Part shown: in pieces, positions 57,140 to 60,263 of the stretch
Layout: every line of letters starts with the position of its first letter
How positions within the stretch are numbered: the stretch's first letter is position 1
NCBI GenBank assembly: GCA_963169235.1
Contig: CAUJCX010000021.1
Span: 1 to 60,263 of the forward strand
Direction: 5' to 3'
DNA: 60,263 nucleotides
Source of the DNA: Actinomycetota bacterium
GTDB lineage: Bacteria > Actinomycetota > Thermoleophilia > Miltoncostaeales > Miltoncostaeaceae
The notes under the pieces: model-generated
The model's input: only the letters and a program-made list of their open reading frames with translations
Database searches by the model: none
Told to the model about the DNA's origin: nothing
Translations under genes and position numbers: made by a program

Positions 57140-57592
57140 TCACCCCACGGACACCACGTTGAATGCGGCGTCGACGAAGACGGTGACGGGCGTGCCGTCG
57201 GCCTTGGTCATGTGGGCCTCGTACTTGGCGACCCCGTCCGCGTCGGTCTCGACGCGCACCACGGTGGCGCCTGGGACCTTCGCCTGGGCCGCCGCGGTCA
57301 CCTTGGCCTTCGCGTCGCCCGTGAGGAGCGTCTCGTCGGCGCGCTGCTGCCCCCAGCCGTGGCCGCCGCCCGGGCCGCCGCCCTGAGGGGCCTGCGCGGA
57401 GGGCGCCTGGGCCGAGGCGGCCGGGGCGGACGCCGCCGGGGCCGCGGCGGTGGTGCCGCCACCGCTGGCGGCGGAGGCCAGGGCGTAGCCGCCTGCGCCC
57501 AGGCCGATGCACGTGGCCGCCACCGCGGCGGTGGCGCGCAGCGAGCGGGCGCGCCCGGACGTGGGCTGCGTGGGTTCACTCGGAGACTCCAT
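57140..57592 (-). CDS. Membrane-anchored PepSY-domain protein
   Basis: 150 residues from ATG 57592 with GGAAGGA. A short cytoplasmic part, one membrane segment (LRATAAVAATCIGLGAGGYAL), an Ala/Pro/Gly-rich linker with GGGPGGGHGWG, and a PepSY-like domain (GDAKAKVTAAAQAKVPGATV, ETDADGVAKYEAHMTKADG, TVFVDAAFNVVSV). PepSY domains often inhibit proteases or act as chaperone-like folds at the surface. Alone on its strand downstream of mntH's promoter. Confidence 0.83.
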   Translation of the reverse strand: MESPSEPTQPTSGRARSLRATAAVAATCIGLGAGGYALASAASGGGTTAAAPAASAPAASAQAPSAQAPQGGGPGGGHGWGQQRADETLLTGDAKAKVTAAAQAKVPGATVVRVETDADGVAKYEAHMTKADGTPVTVFVDAAFNVVSVG

Positions 57593-57781
57593 GGCGTTCC
57601 TTCCGTTGAGGCCGCACCCCGGAGGCCGGGGCGCGGTCGCGTGTTGATGCATCCAGGCTGCTCCCGCTTGCTGAGGCGAGGCTGAGAGGCCGGAAAACGG
57701 TGGCTGTGACTTCGCCCGTGTCAGTGCCGCGCCGAGACGTCACAATGGGCGGGGACACGCTCCGACGCCGAAGGGAAGCCC

Positions 57782-58222
57782 GTGAAGATCGACGTCTCGT
57801 CCGCCCGCCAGCTTGCGTGCGCACCCGGCGACGTGGCCGCGTTCGTCATCGACCCGCGCAACGACGTGCGGTGGCTGGAGGGCGTGGTGTCGTCGCGCGC
57901 CGACGCCGACCCGCTCGCCGTGGGCACGCACGTGCACCGCGAGCTGCGCGCCAAGGGGCACACCATGCCGATGACGTTCGAGGTCACGCGCGCCGACCCC
58001 GCCACGGGCGTCGCGATGCGCTCGCTGGGCGACGACGACGTGCTGTTCGACACGGCGATCGAGGGCCTCGACGACGGCACCGCGCTGGTGCGGCTGACCG
58101 TGTCGGGCGCGACGCGCGACGGCATGGTGGGGCACGTGCTGGGACGCGAGATCGAGAAGGGCGTGGTGGCCAGCCTCACCAACCTGGCCGCCGTGCTGGA
58201 CGCGGCGATCCGCGGCGGCTGA
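57782..58222 (+). CDS. SRPBCC-family ligand-binding-fold protein
   Basis: 146 residues from GTG 57782 with GAAGGGAAG. The polyketide-cyclase/START-like fold is indicated by KIDVSSARQLACAPGDVAAF, FVIDPRNDVRWLEGVV, MPMTFEVTRADPATGVAMRS and the long C-terminal helix (EIEKGVVASLTNLAAVLDAA). Ligand unknown. A TCACAATG region 40 bp upstream may be its promoter. Followed by the ECF sigma operon 43 bp downstream. Confidence 0.85.
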   Translation: MKIDVSSARQLACAPGDVAAFVIDPRNDVRWLEGVVSSRADADPLAVGTHVHRELRAKGHTMPMTFEVTRADPATGVAMRSLGDDDVLFDTAIEGLDDGTALVRLTVSGATRDGMVGHVLGREIEKGVVASLTNLAAVLDAAIRGG

Positions 58223-58265
58223 CGATCGGTCCTCACATTCCGGAGCCGCCGCGCGTTGATGGGGC

Positions 58266-58733
58266 ATGACAGCGATTCCGTTCAGCGAGGTGGTGGAGCG
58301 CCACGGGCCGATGGTGTGGCGCGTGTGCTCGGCCGTCACCGGCCCCGTGGACGCCGACGATGCGTGGTCCGAGACGTTCCTCGCCGCCCTGCGGGCGTAT
58401 CCCCGCCTTCCCGGTGACGCCGACGTGCGCGCCTGGCTCGCGACCATCGCGCACCGCAAGGCCGTGGACGTCGTGCGGGCCCGTGGCCGCCGCGCCACCC
58501 CTGTGGCCCAGGTGCCCGACGTGGTCGACGAGGCCCCCGACCACGCGCCCCTGTGGCGCGCCCTGGGTCGCCTCTCACCCCGCCAGCGCCAGGCCGTCGT
58601 CCTCCACCACCTGGCCGGCTTCTCGCACGCCGAGGCGGCCGCCGTGCTGGGCATCAGCCACGACGCGGCCCGCCGCGCCTCGGCCGACGGCATCGCCGCC
58701 CTGCGTAACGACATGACAAGGGACGAGACATGA
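58266..58733 (+). CDS. ECF-type RNA polymerase sigma factor
   Basis: 155 residues. Region 2: DADDAWSETFLAALRAYPRL and WLATIAHRKAVDVVRARGRR; region 4: ALGRLSPRQRQAVVLHHLAG, FSHAEAAAVLGISHDAARR. Short for an ECF sigma but complete in both domains; no anti-sigma gene is adjacent. It overlaps the Ogt gene by ATGA, which suggests that it switches on its own repair operon in response to alkylation. That role is inference. Confidence 0.87.
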   Translation: MTAIPFSEVVERHGPMVWRVCSAVTGPVDADDAWSETFLAALRAYPRLPGDADVRAWLATIAHRKAVDVVRARGRRATPVAQVPDVVDEAPDHAPLWRALGRLSPRQRQAVVLHHLAGFSHAEAAAVLGISHDAARRASADGIAALRNDMTRDET

Positions 58734-59338
58734 CCGACACCTCCGCCTTCTCCGCCGCCGCCGACGCGCGCGAGCGCCGCACCCGCACCGCCCGCGAGGC
58801 CCGCCTGGCCGCCGCCGCATCCGACGCCGGGCTACTGGACGTGGCCTACGCCGTGCTCGACAGCCCCGCCGGGCCGCTGCTGGCCGCGGCGACGCCCGCG
58901 GGCGTGGTGCGCATCGCCTTCGCGTGCGAGGGGCACGACGCCGAGCTTGAGCGCCTGGCCGGCGAGGTGAGCCCCCGGGTGCTGCGCGCCCCGGCCCGCC
59001 TCGACGATGTGGCCCGGCAGCTTGACGAGTACTTCGAGGGCCGCCGCCACGGCTTCGACCTGCCCATGGACCTGGCCCTGGTGCACGGCGCGTTCCGGTG
59101 CCGGGTGGTGCAGCACCTCACCCGCATCCCCTACGGCGCCACCGAGAGCTACGGCACCATCGCCGGCCTACTCGACCGCCCCGGCGCCGCCCGGGCGGTG
59201 GGCACCGCATGCGCCCGCAATCCCCTGCCCATCGTCGCGGCCTGCCACCGCGTGGTGCGCGGCGACGGCAGCGTGGGCCAGTACGCCGGCGGCTCCGACG
59301 TCAAACGGATGCTGCTGGCCATGGAGTCGGGCGCGTGA
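58730..59338 (+). CDS. Methylated-DNA-protein cysteine methyltransferase (Ogt/MGMT)
   Basis: 202 residues. RIPYGATESYGTIAGLLDRP, the RARAVGTACARNPLPIV region and the active-site Cys in AACHRVVRGDG are present; the usual Pro before the Cys (PCHRV) is Ala here. It transfers a methyl group from O6-methylguanine to itself. The N-terminal 40 residues are an extra charged helix (ARERRTRTAREARLA). Translationally coupled to the sigma factor upstream and the Ada-like protein downstream (4-bp overlaps on both sides). Confidence 0.9.
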   Translation: MTDTSAFSAAADARERRTRTAREARLAAAASDAGLLDVAYAVLDSPAGPLLAAATPAGVVRIAFACEGHDAELERLAGEVSPRVLRAPARLDDVARQLDEYFEGRRHGFDLPMDLALVHGAFRCRVVQHLTRIPYGATESYGTIAGLLDRPGAARAVGTACARNPLPIVAACHRVVRGDGSVGQYAGGSDVKRMLLAMESGA

Positions 59339-59604
59339 CCGGGCGCGTCTACCGCCTGCGCGGCCCGGACGGGCGCGATCACCCCAGCAGCCAGCCGGGC
59401 ACCCTGGCAGGCCACGCCCGCACCGGCATCTACGGACGCCTCGACTGCCCGGCGGCGCTCGCGGCGATCGCCCGGGGCGGCTACGTGCGCCACCGCGTGT
59501 TCTTCGCCGACGAGCCCGCGGCCCGCGCCGCGGGGTTCCGTCCCTGCGCCCGCTGCCTACCCACCGAGTACGCGACGTGGCGACGTCAGCGGGCCGTGGC
59601 ATGA
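59335..59604 (+). CDS. Ada metal-binding-domain-like protein
   Basis: 89 residues from GTG 59335 in a GTGA overlap. The fold of the N-terminal Ada domain is visible: TGIYGRLDCPAALAAIARGG, VFFADEPAARAAGFRPCARC. Three of the four zinc Cys of Ada remain, but the first, the phosphotriester methyl acceptor, is Gly. I recall actinobacterial homologues with this same IYGRLDC form, so it is likely a family feature and zinc may use another ligand. Probably a DNA-binding repair accessory. Confidence 0.85.
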   Translation: MTGRVYRLRGPDGRDHPSSQPGTLAGHARTGIYGRLDCPAALAAIARGGYVRHRVFFADEPAARAAGFRPCARCLPTEYATWRRQRAVA

Positions 59605-59629
59605 CAGCGTCGACGCCAACGTGACGGAC

Positions 59630-60262
59630 TCACACGGAACTCCACCGGGTACTTCGCTGGACGACCCACACTGGCCGCCCTTCCGCCAGGGGCGCCCCCA
59701 GAATTAAGCGTCCACCGAACCGGGTTAACACCACTCGGCCGCTTTCAGGCTGGCTGCCGCCGAGCGATGCGACCCGCGCCGCAGCCTCAGCCCGACGCAC
59801 GCTCTCCGCACGCTGCCGAGCGGCATCAGCCACGCGCCGAGCTTCCTCGCGCACACGCTGTGCCGCGGCAGTCGCCCGACTCGCTGCGGGGGTACACGCT
59901 GCCAGTTGCCCCAGGGGCAAGCTCGCCGTGCGACCCTCAACCGGGGTGCCTTCGACCGGAACGGGACCTTCAACGGTGGGCACCTGCATCGTCACCTCGA
60001 CGTTCACCAACGGCGTCCCCGTGGAATCCCGAAGGGTCCCCTCCAACGTCAACGGCTGATCCAGCGGCATGTCAAACGCCGGGCCACTCGCCCCCGGTAC
60101 CGGCACAAGCCCCGGGTTGAGCTCCTTGAGGTTCTTGGCCAGCCGGATGACGGGCACGCGCTTAGTGCGCGCCACCGGCGGCGCCACTGCCGGGTGCGAG
60201 AGGGCCAGCGCCACATGGTGGGTGGTGGTGTTGCCTCGCAGATCACGCGTGGTCAGGGTGAT
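59630..60262 (-). CDS. Secreted protein with Ig-like domains, 5' end beyond window
   Basis: The frame runs to the right edge (partial; 210 residues seen). The visible start has ITLTTRDLRGNTTTHHVAL (end of an Ig-like module), then VIRLAKNLKELNPGLVPVPG and a carboxypeptidase-regulatory-like beta module (LTLEGTLRDSTGTPLVNVEVTM in pieces). The last 100 residues are Ala/Arg-rich helical, atypical for this kind of protein, so a frameshift near 59960 cannot be excluded. Probably surface-exposed. Confidence 0.6.
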   Translation of the reverse strand: MTLTTRDLRGNTTTHHVALALSHPAVAPPVARTKRVPVIRLAKNLKELNPGLVPVPGASGPAFDMPLDQPLTLEGTLRDSTGTPLVNVEVTMQVPTVEGPVPVEGTPVEGRTASLPLGQLAACTPAASRATAAAQRVREEARRVADAARQRAESVRRAEAAARVASLGGSQPESGRVVLTRFGGRLILGAPLAEGRPVWVVQRSTRWSSV

Positions 60263-60263
60263 G

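Overview
The window is about 60 kb of very GC-rich bacterial DNA carrying a ribosomal/RNA polymerase superoperon region. The extended clamp segment in RpoC, GTG and TTG starts, leaderless promoters, MDR-type regulators and families such as DUF3224, DUF427, GSP17M-like and Uma2 point to Actinomycetota. A deep lineage such as Thermoleophilia/Solirubrobacterales is my best guess, by inference only.

Layout. Both edges are cut secreted proteins (3-1466 and 59630-60262). On the minus strand, reading right to left, run rpmG, tRNA-Trp, secE, nusG, rplK, rplA, an L10-type leader, rplJ and rplL. Then comes an unusual insert of two secreted subtilases and a 70-residue protein, then rpoB and rpoC, then a 15 kb accessory island, then rpsL, rpsG and fusA. 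No tuf follows fusA. The island (4701-19860) holds an M74-like endopeptidase, a Fic pseudogene, a three-gene DUF2249 operon, bifunctional putA, a GH16-like gene, a small HTH gene facing a 16-residue lysine-rich micro-ORF across a phased TTGAC operator array, a YcaQ-like glycosylase and, next to rpoC, three tandem cassettes. Each cassette is an intact immunity-like gene behind a decayed NucA/NucB nuclease tip, which reads as an orphan polymorphic-toxin immunity array.

The right third (37-60 kb) is mostly housekeeping and stress genes: a beta-CASP RNase-like protein, a J-domain protein, an MFS exporter, Uma2, a NagD-like phosphatase, a DUF255 protein, a BolA/CGFS-glutaredoxin pair, and an AAA ATPase/RloB pair that looks like an Abi-type phage defence. 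A tightly overlapping minus-strand operon follows (pterin dehydratase, pyrD, KhtTU-like antiporter, a second antiporter, a SpoIIE-type phosphatase). Upstream are an Nramp transporter whose start codon lies in a palindrome, a PepSY protein and an ECF sigma/Ogt/Ada-like repair operon.

Recurrent regulatory theme. At least twelve start codons lie 6-7 nt downstream of a -10-like hexamer with no Shine-Dalgarno site, so they are probably leaderless. One divergent pair is only 16 bp apart with both -10 boxes overlapping in a near-palindrome. Conversely, three genes (rplJ, the NagD-like gene, the KefB/KhtU-like gene) have their best Shine-Dalgarno placed for a CTG start.
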